A DNA stretch of 64,000 bases from an uncultured Dorea sp. (GTDB taxonomy: Bacteria > Bacillota > Clostridia > Lachnospirales > Lachnospiraceae): assembly GCA_910588745.1 (NCBI GenBank), contig CAJURK010000007.1:1-64000 (forward strand), read 5' to 3'. The position numbers and the translations under genes were made by a program. Shown piece after piece: positions 36,849-44,595 of the stretch (position 1 is its first letter; each line of letters starts with the position of its first letter). The notes beneath the pieces were generated by a model. It made no database searches. It was not told the origin of the DNA and worked only from the letters and a program-made list of their open reading frames with translations.

Positions 36849-36877
36849 TTGCAAGAGGGGGGAGAGAATGGTATAAT
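36849..36877 (+). promoter_or_regulatory. Sigma-A promoter of the interrupted lacI gene
   Basis: TTGCAA (36849-36854) and TATAAT (36872-36877) are 17 bases apart, 37 bases upstream of the start codon. The promoter appears intact although the gene is broken. Confidence 0.65.
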
Positions 36878-36913
36878 GAATGGGTAACGGCTTTGGAAAG
36901 GCGGGGCTGACAG

Positions 36914-38010
36914 ATGAATATAGCGGAGATTGCGAAGCTGGCGGGAGTTTCCCCGGCAGCAGTTTCCAGGTATTTTAATCCCAAAGAGGGTTTAATTCCC
37001 CGCAGCTTGCTGCGCAACAAACTAATGACGAACGAAGTGAGTCTCGGGCTGATACCCCGCAGCTTGCTGCGGGGAGTTTCATTAATGGCTATATCTCAGA
37101 TGAGAAAAGAAAGGCTATCCGTAGAGTGGTGGAACAGACGGGGTACCGCCCCTCGCTCCAGGCTCAGACTTTGCGGACGAAGAGAACGAAGCTGATTGGA
37201 GTGATCGTGCCGAGGATTAATTCCGGGGCGGTTGGCAGTATTGTAGCCGGGGTATTGTCCGTGCTGGATGCGGGGGGATACCAGATGCTTCTTGCGGATA
37301 CGCAGAATGCTCCGGAGAAGGAGATAGAGTATCTCACGGTTTTTGATGAAAAACAGGTAGACGGCGTTATTTTTGCCGCTACGGTATTTACTCCCGAACA
37401 CAGGCGTATCATGAAAGGGATGTCGGTGCCGGCGGTTGTGACCGGGCAGCGGATTGCCGGGTATAACTGTGTGTATTATGACGATTACCACGCGGCGTAT
37501 GATATTACGAAGCTGATGCTTGGGAAAGGAAAGCGGAAGCTGGGATTTATCAGCGTGCCGCACCGGGATGCGGCGGCGGGACTGGAGCGTTTCCGGGGAT
37601 ATTGCAGAGCGGTGGAGGACGCAGGGCTAACAGAGCTGGCGGAGAATTATGTGATTTCGGATTTTTCCTTAAAATCCGGATACGAAAAGATGAAGGAACT
37701 TATGGAGCGATGCGGGGAACTTGACGGAGTGGTCTGCGCTACGGATACGATTGCGGTAGGAGGCATGCAGTATTTGAAGGAGCGGGGCGTGAATCTGCCG
37801 GGGCAGATGATGATTGCCGGACATGGCAATTCTGCTATATCGGATGTGACGACGCCGACGCTGACTACGGTACACTATTCCTTTGAGGAAAGCGGCGTTC
37901 TCTCGGCCAGAATCCTATTGGAAAACATTGAGGACAAGAGCGCCGCCGTGAAAGAGATTATGATGGGATATCGACTTGTGGAAAAGGAATCTACCGGTAA
38001 GCCGGATTAA
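36914..38010 (+). pseudogene. LacI-family regulator interrupted by a palindromic element
   Basis: The N-terminal helix-turn-helix MNIAEIAKLAGVSPAAVSRY is encoded at 36914-36979. The matching continuation GYISDEKRKAIRRVVEQTGY resumes at 37087 in another frame. Removing 107 bases (36980-37086), which begin after one TTAAT and end with a second, restores a single 329-residue LacI protein of normal length with an intact sugar-binding domain. As it stands the DNA-binding domain is cut off after about 22 residues. A GTG-started fragment from 37126 would lack it and has no ribosome binding site. The amylosucrase-like gene 41 bases downstream was probably its target. Confidence 0.88.
36980..37081 (+). 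mobile_element. 102-bp palindromic MITE-like insertion with TTAAT duplication
   Basis: The inserted segment contains two copies of CCCCGCAGCTTGCTGCG (near 36998-37014 and 37054-37070). Each is a near-perfect hairpin, separated by a linker with AACGAAGTGAGTC. It is bordered by TTAAT at 36975-36979 and 37082-37086, which looks like a 5-bp target duplication. It encodes no protein. It was most likely moved by a transposase elsewhere, or is a REP-like dispersed repeat. No second copy was noticed in this window. Confidence 0.7.
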
Positions 38011-38051
38011 AATAGATAATCAAAGATAAAACTTATGGGGGAAGGAAAGAG

Positions 38052-40379
38052 ATGGCAAAGAAATCGAAAGCAAAGAGAAGTAAAGCAATGCAGAAGGCGG
38101 CAAAGAACAGCGCGGCAAAGAAAGCCGCTGTGAAGGAAGAAGCTGTTCAGGCTGCTGTGAAAGAAGAAACAGTTCAGGAAGCAGTACAAGAAGAGAACGT
38201 TTCGGCGGCGTCGAAAAAGGGAATGGTTTCGGCAACAGCGAAGGAATCGGCAATTCCGGCAGCGGTACAAGAAGACACGGTGCAGGCAGAGGCAGCTTCA
38301 GCAGTTCAGGAAGAAGCAGTTCAAGAAGAAGTAGTGAAGGCAGAAACCGCTCCGACATCAGAGAAGAAGACCGTACAGAAAGAAGGAACCTTGCCGAAGG
38401 ATGCAGAGCAGAGCGGCGAAGAGTCGGAAATCGGGCAGGAAGCTGCCGAGCCGGAAACAGATTGTAAAGAGACGTGCTTAGAGGATAAAAAGACAGAAGA
38501 AGCCGAGGCAAAAGCAGCGGAAAGAGAAGCGGCAGAAAAGGAAGCTGCCAGGGACCGGGACGTTTTCGAGAAGCGGTTAAGCCGACATCACGACGAGCTG
38601 CGATGGCTCTATATGGAACTTTATGGTAATGACAGTATGTTCATGGAGCTGTGCGAGCAGATGGGAGCATATTATGAGAATCGAAACCGGAGCCTTAAGA
38701 ACCTGGATGAGAAGCGCGAGCAGGAACCAGAGTGGTTTAAGCAGAAAAATATGCTTGGCATGATGTTGTACATTGATAATTTTGCAGGAAACCTAAAAGG
38801 AGTCAGAGAAAAGCTTTCCTACTTGGCGGACTGCAATGTGAACTGTATTCATTTGATGCCGTTTCTTGACACGCCGGAAGGACGGTCTGACGGCGGCTAT
38901 GCGGTTGCGGATTTCAGGAAGGTAAGGCCGGATCTTGGAACCATGGAGGATTTAGCCGAGCTTGCGGAAGAATGTCACGGCAAGGGAATGAATCTGTGTA
39001 TGGATTTTGTTATGAACCATACCTCGGAGGATCATGAGTGGGCTGTAAAGGCAAGGCAGGGAGACGGCGAGTACATGAGCCGGTATTTCTTCTATGACAA
39101 TTATGATATCCCTTCCCGGTTTGAGGCTACCGTGCCGCAGGTATTTCCGACGACAGCGCCGGGGAACTTTACCTGGCTGCCGGATATAGGGCATCACGTT
39201 ATGACCAGCTTCTATCCGTACCAGTGGGATTTGAACTATGGCAATCCACGGGTATTTAATGAGATGATGTATAATTTCCTGTATCTTGCGAACCAGGGAA
39301 TGGATATTATCCGGATTGACGCGGTTCCTTATATCTGGAAAGAGTTGGGAACTCAGTGCAGGAACCTTCGGCAAGTACATACTATTGTGCGCATGATGCG
39401 TATGATTAGTGAAATTGTGTGTCCGGGCGTTGTGCTTTTGGGAGAGGTGGTTATGGAGCCGGAAAAAGTAGCGCCGTATTTCGGTACAGTGGAGAAACCG
39501 GAGTGCCATATGCTTTACAATGTGACAACGATGGCGTCTACCTGGCATACAGTGGCGACCAGAGATGTAAGGCTTTTGAAGAATCAGATGAATATTATAA
39601 ATGGTCTGCCAAAAGAGTATACATTCTTAAATTATCTTCGCTGCCACGATGATATCGGCTGGGGACTGGACTATAATTTGCTGAAATACTGGGGGATGGA
39701 AGAGGTTCCACACAAGAGATATTTAAATGATTATTTTACCGGGAAGTTCGAGGGAAGCGTCAGCAGAGGAGAATTATATAATGAAGACCTGGTGCTGGGA
39801 GACGCGCGCTTCTGTGGAACAACTGCTTCTATGTGCGGAATTGAGAGTGCCGGTTTTGAAGGAAATGCTGAGAAAATGGAGGATGCAGTCCGTATGGATG
39901 TGATGCTGCATGCCTATATGCTGATGCAGACCGGGATCCCGATGCTCTACAGCGGCGACGAAGTAGGACAGGTGAATGACTATACCTACAAAGAGCATCC
40001 TGTAAAATGGGAGGATTCCCGTTATATTCACAGAGGGGCGTTCCACTGGGAGCTGGCTGGCGCCAGAGAAGATCAAGGAAATGTATCAGGAAAGATTTTC
40101 CAAAGCCTGAATCAGTTGGAGCAGATCCGCAGGCAGGAGAAGGTATTCGACGCGGACTCGGATGTGTGGATTATTGACGTACCGGATATTTCTGTGCTTT
40201 GCATTGCCAGGGATAAGGAAAATGAACGGATGGTAGGAATCTTTAACTTTGGGGATTGGGAAAAGGAGATCGACGTACCCGAAGTTGGAGAATTCAGCAG
40301 TCTGATTGACGGACAGAAAGTGGATATCCACAGGGTAAAATTACCGGGACGCGGATTTGCCTGGCTGAAAAGAGATTAG
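38052..40379 (+). CDS. Amylosucrase-like GH13 glucosyltransferase with disordered N-terminus
   Basis: A 775-residue enzyme. Residues 1-170 or so are a repetitive Lys/Ala/Glu/Gln/Val-rich stretch (KEEAVQAAVKEETVQEAVQE) that looks intrinsically disordered and is not part of the family. The rest matches amylosucrase (GH13 subfamily 4): MLYIDNFAGNLKG, HLMPFLDTPEGRSDGGYAV, DFVMNHTSEDHEWA, nucleophile Asp423 in IIRIDAVPY, acid/base Glu465 in LLGEVVMEP, and CHDDIGWG. Amylosucrases build glucan from sucrose or hydrolyse it. No signal peptide is seen, so it is probably cytoplasmic. GGGGGAAGG precedes the start. The broken LacI gene lies directly upstream. Confidence 0.88.
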   Translation: MAKKSKAKRSKAMQKAAKNSAAKKAAVKEEAVQAAVKEETVQEAVQEENVSAASKKGMVSATAKESAIPAAVQEDTVQAEAASAVQEEAVQEEVVKAETAPTSEKKTVQKEGTLPKDAEQSGEESEIGQEAAEPETDCKETCLEDKKTEEAEAKAAEREAAEKEAARDRDVFEKRLSRHHDELRWLYMELYGNDSMFMELCEQMGAYYENRNRSLKNLDEKREQEPEWFKQKNMLGMMLYIDNFAGNLKGVREKLSYLADCNVNCIHLMPFLDTPEGRSDGGYAVADFRKVRPDLGTMEDLAELAEECHGKGMNLCMDFVMNHTSEDHEWAVKARQGDGEYMSRYFFYDNYDIPSRFEATVPQVFPTTAPGNFTWLPDIGHHVMTSFYPYQWDLNYGNPRVFNEMMYNFLYLANQGMDIIRIDAVPYIWKELGTQCRNLRQVHTIVRMMRMISEIVCPGVVLLGEVVMEPEKVAPYFGTVEKPECHMLYNVTTMASTWHTVATRDVRLLKNQMNIINGLPKEYTFLNYLRCHDDIGWGLDYNLLKYWGMEEVPHKRYLNDYFTGKFEGSVSRGELYNEDLVLGDARFCGTTASMCGIESAGFEGNAEKMEDAVRMDVMLHAYMLMQTGIPMLYSGDEVGQVNDYTYKEHPVKWEDSRYIHRGAFHWELAGAREDQGNVSGKIFQSLNQLEQIRRQEKVFDADSDVWIIDVPDISVLCIARDKENERMVGIFNFGDWEKEIDVPEVGEFSSLIDGQKVDIHRVKLPGRGFAWLKRD

Positions 40380-40481
40380 CGCGCCGCCGGGGATTGGGAT
40401 TTTCGTCCGGCCAAAATCGGAACTAGGAGTGGAAACAGGCGATACATGACTGTGAAAAAGGATACAGGGAGAGGAGCCGGA

Positions 40482-40826
40482 ATGGGATTATTTAAGAAAG
40501 AGAAAACAAGGATGACATTCCGATGTAATAAAACAAGGGAAGAGGTTGTTAGACTCTTAAATTCGCCCCGGTTCGAGGATAATTTAAGCTATATTTTCTT
40601 TGAAGAACATGACGCTTACTGTTTTTCGGTGACGAAGCTTCCCTATCAGCTTGGGAAGCGGAGGCCGACGCCTTACCGCTTGTGGTTTGAACAAGGAGAG
40701 GACGGGCTCTATCTCCTGATAGAAGAAAAGGAAGCGGTCAGTGTGATGACGGCTTCCGCCCAGGAGCCGGAAGTGTACCGATTCTTTATAGAAAAATGCG
40801 GCTGCGAACCGGCGGACAGAGCGTAG
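40482..40826 (+). CDS. Small conserved-looking hypothetical protein
   Basis: A 114-residue soluble protein of unknown function, starting MGLFKKEKTRMTFRC. It has mixed alpha/beta character with several aromatic strands (YCFSVTKLPYQLG, YRLWFEQGEDGLYLLIEE). The start at 40482 follows GAGAGGAG; the frame is open from 40446. It lies 100 bases after the amylosucrase-like gene in the same direction. Its last codons and stop fall inside the first unit of the 33-bp tandem repeats described below, so its C-terminus (ADRA) may have been made by the repeat. Confidence 0.6.
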   Translation: MGLFKKEKTRMTFRCNKTREEVVRLLNSPRFEDNLSYIFFEEHDAYCFSVTKLPYQLGKRRPTPYRLWFEQGEDGLYLLIEEKEAVSVMTASAQEPEVYRFFIEKCGCEPADRA

Positions 40827-40965
40827 AAGGCAGCATGAAACATGGCGGGCAAGAATGTGGAAGGCAGCATGAAACATGTCGGACAGAGCGTAGAAGGCAG
40901 CGGGAAACATGTCGGACAGAGCGTAGAAGGCAGCGGGAAACATGGCGGGCAAAGCGTTATGGAAG
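40811..40965 (+). repeat. 33-bp tandem repeat array, about 4.5 units
   Basis: Units start at about 40811, 40844, 40878 and 40911, with a partial one from 40944. Units three and four are identical, unit two carries one extra base, and all share GAAGGCAGC and GAAACAT. In one frame they encode an 11-residue repeat (SVEGSGKHVGQ). The array spans the stop codon of the gene at 40482 and ends about 65 bases before the DUF3810 gene. It has no spacers, so it is not a CRISPR array. Confidence 0.85.
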
Positions 40966-41029
40966 ACGCAGAGAATACGTGCGGTCAGTTTGATTTGGAT
41001 ACGGATAGGATAAGGGACGGTGAGCGGCT

Positions 41030-42115
41030 TTGGAGAAGAAAAGGAAGCGCAATTTGGCATGGTTTTACTGTGGGGCTGTATTATTTGCAGCCTCCTTTTT
41101 GCTTCTATACCTTGCAAGGAAAGCGGATGGGCTGGCACAGTGGTATGCGGTACATATTTATCCGGTTATTGTAGGAACGGTAGGAAGAGGATTCGGGTGG
41201 TTTCCGGCGTCTGCGGCGGAGATACTGCTGTACGCGGTTATATTTCTGGCGGCGGCGTTATTTTTCCGAATGTTGTACCGGACGGCGGTAAAAAAGGAAG
41301 GGAAAGAAGCGGCGGCGCATTACTTTTCCGGCGTATGGCTGGCGGCGGCTCTTTTATTTTCTCTTTATACGTTAAACTGCGGCATCAATTATCAGAGGCT
41401 GTCTTTTTCGGAACAGGAAGGACTTCAGACAGGAAAATACACTGCGAAAGATCTGAAAGAAGTCTGCGAGTTACTTACTCAGGAAGTAAATACCTACGCG
41501 GAGCAAGTGGTTCGGGATGAGGACGGGCTGATGGTTCTGGACGGTTCGGAAAAAGAACTGGCGGTGAAGGCCATGCGCAGTCTTGGAGAGAACTACCAAG
41601 GGCTGGCGGGATTTTATCCGAAGCCCAAAGCGCTGGCGGGTTCCTGGCTGTTGTCCGTCCAGAACCTGACGGGGATTTATGCGCCTTTTACCGTGGAGGC
41701 AAATTATAATGACGATATGACCGAGTACAATATTCCCTTTACAGCCTGCCATGAACTGTCTCATCTGAGAGGATTCATGCAGGAAGAAGAAGCAAATTTT
41801 ATCGCCTATCTGGCGTGTATGGAATCCGATGCGGCGGAATTTTGCTACAGCGGGAGCCTGCTTGGATGGATTCACTGTACCAACGCGCTGCGCCGGGAGG
41901 ACACGGAAGCATGGAGGGAAGTGCGCGAGAAATTGTCGGAGACGGCGGAGGCGGATCTTCTGGCTAATAGCCGGTTCTGGTCTTCCTATGAAGGGAAAGC
42001 GGCGGAAGTGTCGGAGAAAATCAACGACCAGTACCTGAAAGCAAACGGACAGACGGATGGAGTAAAGAGTTATGGAAGAATGGTAGACCTTTTGATTGCA
42101 TACTATAACGGTTAG
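41030..42115 (+). CDS. DUF3810-type membrane metalloprotease-like protein
   Basis: A 361-residue protein with three N-terminal transmembrane helices (about 10-28, 62-82, 100-118) and a C-terminal domain. That domain carries ACHELSHLRGF (near residue 239) followed by EEEANFIAYLACM, the zinc-site pattern of gluzincin-like proteases (HExxH varied to HELSH, then a downstream Glu). It matches the DUF3810 family, whose role is unknown. The start is a TTG at 41030, preceded by AAGGGACGGTGAG; no better ATG exists before the first helix, so the start is somewhat uncertain. Confidence 0.82.
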   Translation: MEKKRKRNLAWFYCGAVLFAASFLLLYLARKADGLAQWYAVHIYPVIVGTVGRGFGWFPASAAEILLYAVIFLAAALFFRMLYRTAVKKEGKEAAAHYFSGVWLAAALLFSLYTLNCGINYQRLSFSEQEGLQTGKYTAKDLKEVCELLTQEVNTYAEQVVRDEDGLMVLDGSEKELAVKAMRSLGENYQGLAGFYPKPKALAGSWLLSVQNLTGIYAPFTVEANYNDDMTEYNIPFTACHELSHLRGFMQEEEANFIAYLACMESDAAEFCYSGSLLGWIHCTNALRREDTEAWREVREKLSETAEADLLANSRFWSSYEGKAAEVSEKINDQYLKANGQTDGVKSYGRMVDLLIAYYNG

Positions 42116-42214
42116 CTGAGATTATGGCGTGCGGGTGACTGTGAACGGAGCGACAGCAGCGGATACGGGGCGGTTTGCAAATAATTCCGTCTGTAAATAA
42201 TTCAGAAAAAGTGC

Positions 42215-42246
42215 TTGCAAAAACCAGTGGGGTATGATAGTATGAT
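42215..42246 (+). promoter_or_regulatory. Promoter of the tRNA-Glu/tRNA-Cys unit
   Basis: TTGCAA (42215-42220) is followed by overlapping -10 candidates: TAGTAT at 42238-42243 with 17-base spacing, and TATGAT at 42241-42246 with 20. It lies about 50 bases before tRNA-Glu. The exact -10 box is uncertain. Confidence 0.45.
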
Positions 42247-42294
42247 TATCGCACGAAAGAGGTCGGAATGCGGCCGTTTGTGCATTTCTAACAT

Positions 42295-42366
42295 GGCTCC
42301 ATGGTCAAGCGGTTAAGACATCGCCCTTTCACGGCGGTAACCCGGGTTCGATTCCCGGTGGAGTCA
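42295..42366 (+). tRNA. tRNA-Glu (anticodon TTC)
   Basis: The acceptor stem pairs GGCTCCA with TGGAGTC, and the discriminator is A. The anticodon stem CGCC/GGCG holds loop CTTTCAC with anticodon TTC. The T arm is CCGGGTTCGATTCCCGG. The 3' CCA is not encoded. Confidence 0.96.
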
Positions 42367-42369
42367 TCA

Positions 42370-42441
42370 GGCGCAGTAGCCAAGTGGTAAGGCATGGGTC
42401 TGCAACACCCTGATTCACCAGTTCAAATCTGGTCTGCGCCT
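42370..42441 (+). tRNA. tRNA-Cys (anticodon GCA)
   Basis: The acceptor stem pairs GGCGCAG with CTGCGCC, followed by discriminator T, which is the cysteine identity base. The anticodon stem GGGT/ACCC holds loop CTGCAAC with anticodon GCA. It lies three bases after tRNA-Glu, so the two are co-transcribed. CCA is not encoded. Confidence 0.96.
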
Positions 42442-42450
42442 CTTAGAAAA

Positions 42451-42479
42451 GTCCTGGATTTAAGTGTCCAGGGCTTTTT
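42451..42479 (+). terminator. Terminator of the tRNA unit
   Basis: An 8-bp stem (42451-42458 with 42467-42474) with an eight-base loop is followed by TTTTT, ten bases after tRNA-Cys. Confidence 0.85.
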
Positions 42480-42627
42480 GCTTTACAGACAAAAGAAAAA
42501 CAATCTTTAACGGATAGCTCATTTGCTTCATTGGGAATAAGAATAAAATATTTGTTTGTATTTTGGGTTTCCCATCGTACCATTGCCTGAGCGAAATGGC
42601 TGAATAAGGGATTGGCTGCTTCCTTAC

Positions 42628-42655
42628 AAAAATGCCGAGTAATCTGGCATTTTTG
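42628..42655. terminator. Symmetric hairpin with A/T-rich arms
   Basis: A 9-bp stem AAAAATGCC/GGCATTTTT (42628-42636 with 42646-42654) could terminate in either direction. It lies 26 bases before the small leader frame at 42681. The 150 bases to its left hold no supported gene. Confidence 0.5.
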
Positions 42656-42680
42656 TATCAAATATAAGGAGGAACTGATT

Positions 42681-42740
42681 ATGGATTCTTATGGGTATAA
42701 CCACTGGTATCTGACCGGGAATTCCAGGGAGGGGAGATAG
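42681..42740 (+). CDS. Possible 19-residue leader peptide
   Basis: A short frame MDSYGYNHWYLTGNSREGR follows AAGGAGG at the ideal distance and ends two bases before the ATG of the DUF4317 gene. Its last codons contain GGGAGGGG, the ribosome binding site of that gene. This is the layout of a translational-coupling leader. It is rich in aromatic residues. It may instead be a truncated small protein or an accident. Confidence 0.4.
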   Translation: MDSYGYNHWYLTGNSREGR

Positions 42741-42742
42741 AG

Positions 42743-43366
42743 ATGATCAACAGGGAAGATATGTTGGAACTGACAAGGCGGATGACGCCGGCTCGGACAT
42801 CCATGACAAGGATTGCCGGGTGTTACATAGACCGGGATGGAGAGTTTGACGGAAGCTTTAATACGAATTTCTTAAAACTATCCGGTTCCGAAAAAGTGAA
42901 AAATCTGAAACTTGCAAAGACAGTGCCTTTTTCTGATACGAACAGGAATTTGAGAAAATTTGAGTTTGCGCCTGAAGCGCAGAAACCAGGAAGCATGTGG
43001 CAGTTGCTTATGGCAATGAAGGAATGCGGACTAAAGAACGATGCATTGATGGATACGTTTTATGATGTGGTTATGGAGCGTTACCATGCAGATTCTGAAT
43101 ATGCCATTTTGGTATTTCATGACCGTTATGATATTCCGGCAAAGGCGGCGGATAAAGAACGGTTAGGTGAATCGGAGGAAGTGTTTGAATATCTGATCTG
43201 CGTGATCTGTCCTCTTTCCGGGGAATTTGAGCCGGGAGAAGCGGAGTGTGGATTCCTGTTTCCGGCTTTTACAGACCGGAGCGGGGATTTGAACCATGTA
43301 AATGTTTATCAGAGAAATCCGGACAGACCCCATATGGACTTGGTAAGAGAGATACTGGGGACATGA
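42743..43366 (+). CDS. Short DUF4317-family protein
   Basis: A 207-residue soluble protein matching the N-terminal half of DUF4317 proteins (RRMTPARTSMTRIAGCYID, YAILVFHDRYDIPAKA, GFLFPAFTDRSGDLNHVNVY). Full members of this family are, as I remember, near 380-400 residues, so this one is about half length. No continuation is visible in any frame after its stop, so it is a natural short version or a 3' deletion. The function of the family is unknown. Confidence 0.75.
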   Translation: MINREDMLELTRRMTPARTSMTRIAGCYIDRDGEFDGSFNTNFLKLSGSEKVKNLKLAKTVPFSDTNRNLRKFEFAPEAQKPGSMWQLLMAMKECGLKNDALMDTFYDVVMERYHADSEYAILVFHDRYDIPAKAADKERLGESEEVFEYLICVICPLSGEFEPGEAECGFLFPAFTDRSGDLNHVNVYQRNPDRPHMDLVREILGT

Positions 43367-43418
43367 CTGTGTGAAGCGGATGCAGAACGCCGATACAGAG
43401 GAATGAGGAGGAAGAAAA

Positions 43419-44504
43419 ATGAGCTGCGTGAATTTTACCAGATACCATTCATTTAACGATATCATGAAGCGGCCGGATATGAAGGACTATTTGACGATAT
43501 TTTTCTCAGAAAATAATATGGATTTATTTCCGGAAGAACTTCGGCATTTGCCGCTTGCGTTGGCGGAACAGACAGCGGTAAGCCCCTGGAACAAACCTTT
43601 CACGGAAGTTGTCAATCAACTTTTGGATGCGGCGCAGACGGTTTGGGATATTACAAACACGCATACAAGAAGGTGCGTTTCTCTATGGGATGAGGAAACG
43701 GACTGGACGCCGGAGTTAGAAAGAAAAGGCGGGAAGAATTCAGTATTTTTACTGACGCCGGAATATGAGAAAGATCGGAGCCTGGTGGGCGGACAAGAGA
43801 CGGAACTTGGAAAGAGGGAAGCCCGTCCCGCGGTTATTATTTGTCCGGGCGGCGGTTATGAGAAAGTGTGCTTTAGCGGGGAAGGCAATCCTGTGATGCG
43901 TTACATGGAGGCAAAGGGTTATGTGACGTTTGTGCTGAAATACCGGACGGCGCCGGAACGATATCCCGGGCCGCAGGAGGATTTGGCGCTGGCTCTTAAA
44001 TATGTGCGGGAGCATGCCGGAGAATATGGGGCGGATGCGCATAATATAATGCTTATGGGATTCTCTGCCGGAGGGCATCTGTGCGCGTCGATTCCCTGCT
44101 TTTGCGAAGAAATTGCAGAGAAACTAAGCGCTGAAACCGGAAAGAAGATACTGCCGGAGGATATCTGGCCGGATAAACTCTGTCTGGGATATCCGGTAAT
44201 TACTTTTGGGAAAGAATGCCATGAGGGAAGTTTCCAGGCGCTGACCGGGGGAGAAGAATCCATGAGGGAAACCCTCTCCCTGGAAAAGAAGATTGCGGCG
44301 GACTATCCGCCGGCCTTTCTGTGGGCCTGCGGGGACGACACCTGCGTGCCGGTATCGAATGCTGTTCGGATGGGAGAAGCCTTAAAGGAGGCGGGGATTC
44401 GGTATGAACTATGCGTTTATCCAACCGGCGGACATGGATGTAACCTGGCATTTGGAAATTCCGCATGCCGGTGGACGGAAAAGATGATCCAGTTTATGAA
44501 ATAA
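43419..44504 (+). CDS. Alpha/beta hydrolase (BD-FAE/esterase-like)
   Basis: A 361-residue hydrolase. An N-terminal helical region (1-125) of unknown role precedes the alpha/beta domain. That domain has the oxyanion motif ICPGGGYEKV, the nucleophile serine in LMGFSAGGHLCAS, an acid in CGDDTCVPV and the histidine in TGGHGCNLAF. It resembles acetyl-xylan or hormone-sensitive-lipase type esterases that deacylate sugars or small esters. No signal peptide is present, so it should be cytoplasmic. GAGGAGG precedes the start. It stands alone after the DUF4317 gene. Confidence 0.82.
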   Translation: MSCVNFTRYHSFNDIMKRPDMKDYLTIFFSENNMDLFPEELRHLPLALAEQTAVSPWNKPFTEVVNQLLDAAQTVWDITNTHTRRCVSLWDEETDWTPELERKGGKNSVFLLTPEYEKDRSLVGGQETELGKREARPAVIICPGGGYEKVCFSGEGNPVMRYMEAKGYVTFVLKYRTAPERYPGPQEDLALALKYVREHAGEYGADAHNIMLMGFSAGGHLCASIPCFCEEIAEKLSAETGKKILPEDIWPDKLCLGYPVITFGKECHEGSFQALTGGEESMRETLSLEKKIAADYPPAFLWACGDDTCVPVSNAVRMGEALKEAGIRYELCVYPTGGHGCNLAFGNSACRWTEKMIQFMK

Positions 44505-44560
44505 ATAGTCCAGGCAGTACGCGAACCGTCAAGATGTGCCGAAACGACACATATAATCCG

Positions 44561-44589
44561 TTGCTTGTTCGTTTTAAAACTTCTACAAT
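44561..44589 (+). promoter_or_regulatory. Sigma-A promoter of the BspA-like gene
   Basis: TTGCTT (44561-44566) and TACAAT (44584-44589) are 17 bases apart. Initiation would fall at about 44596, right at the first in-frame ATG, so translation probably starts further in. Confidence 0.55.
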
Positions 44590-44595
44590 GAATAC

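Noticed and set aside
40811..40965. Possible CRISPR array
   Set aside because: The 33-base units are directly adjacent with no unique spacers, and no cas genes are present.
40842..41174. Open frame across the 33-bp tandem repeats
   Set aside because: It is open mainly because the repeat unit is a multiple of three. It overlaps the DUF3810 gene in another frame and shows no ribosome binding site or recognisable domain after the repeats.
42443..42661. 72-residue minus-strand frame beside tRNA-Cys
   Set aside because: It runs through the tRNA terminator and has no ribosome binding site. The region looks non-coding.
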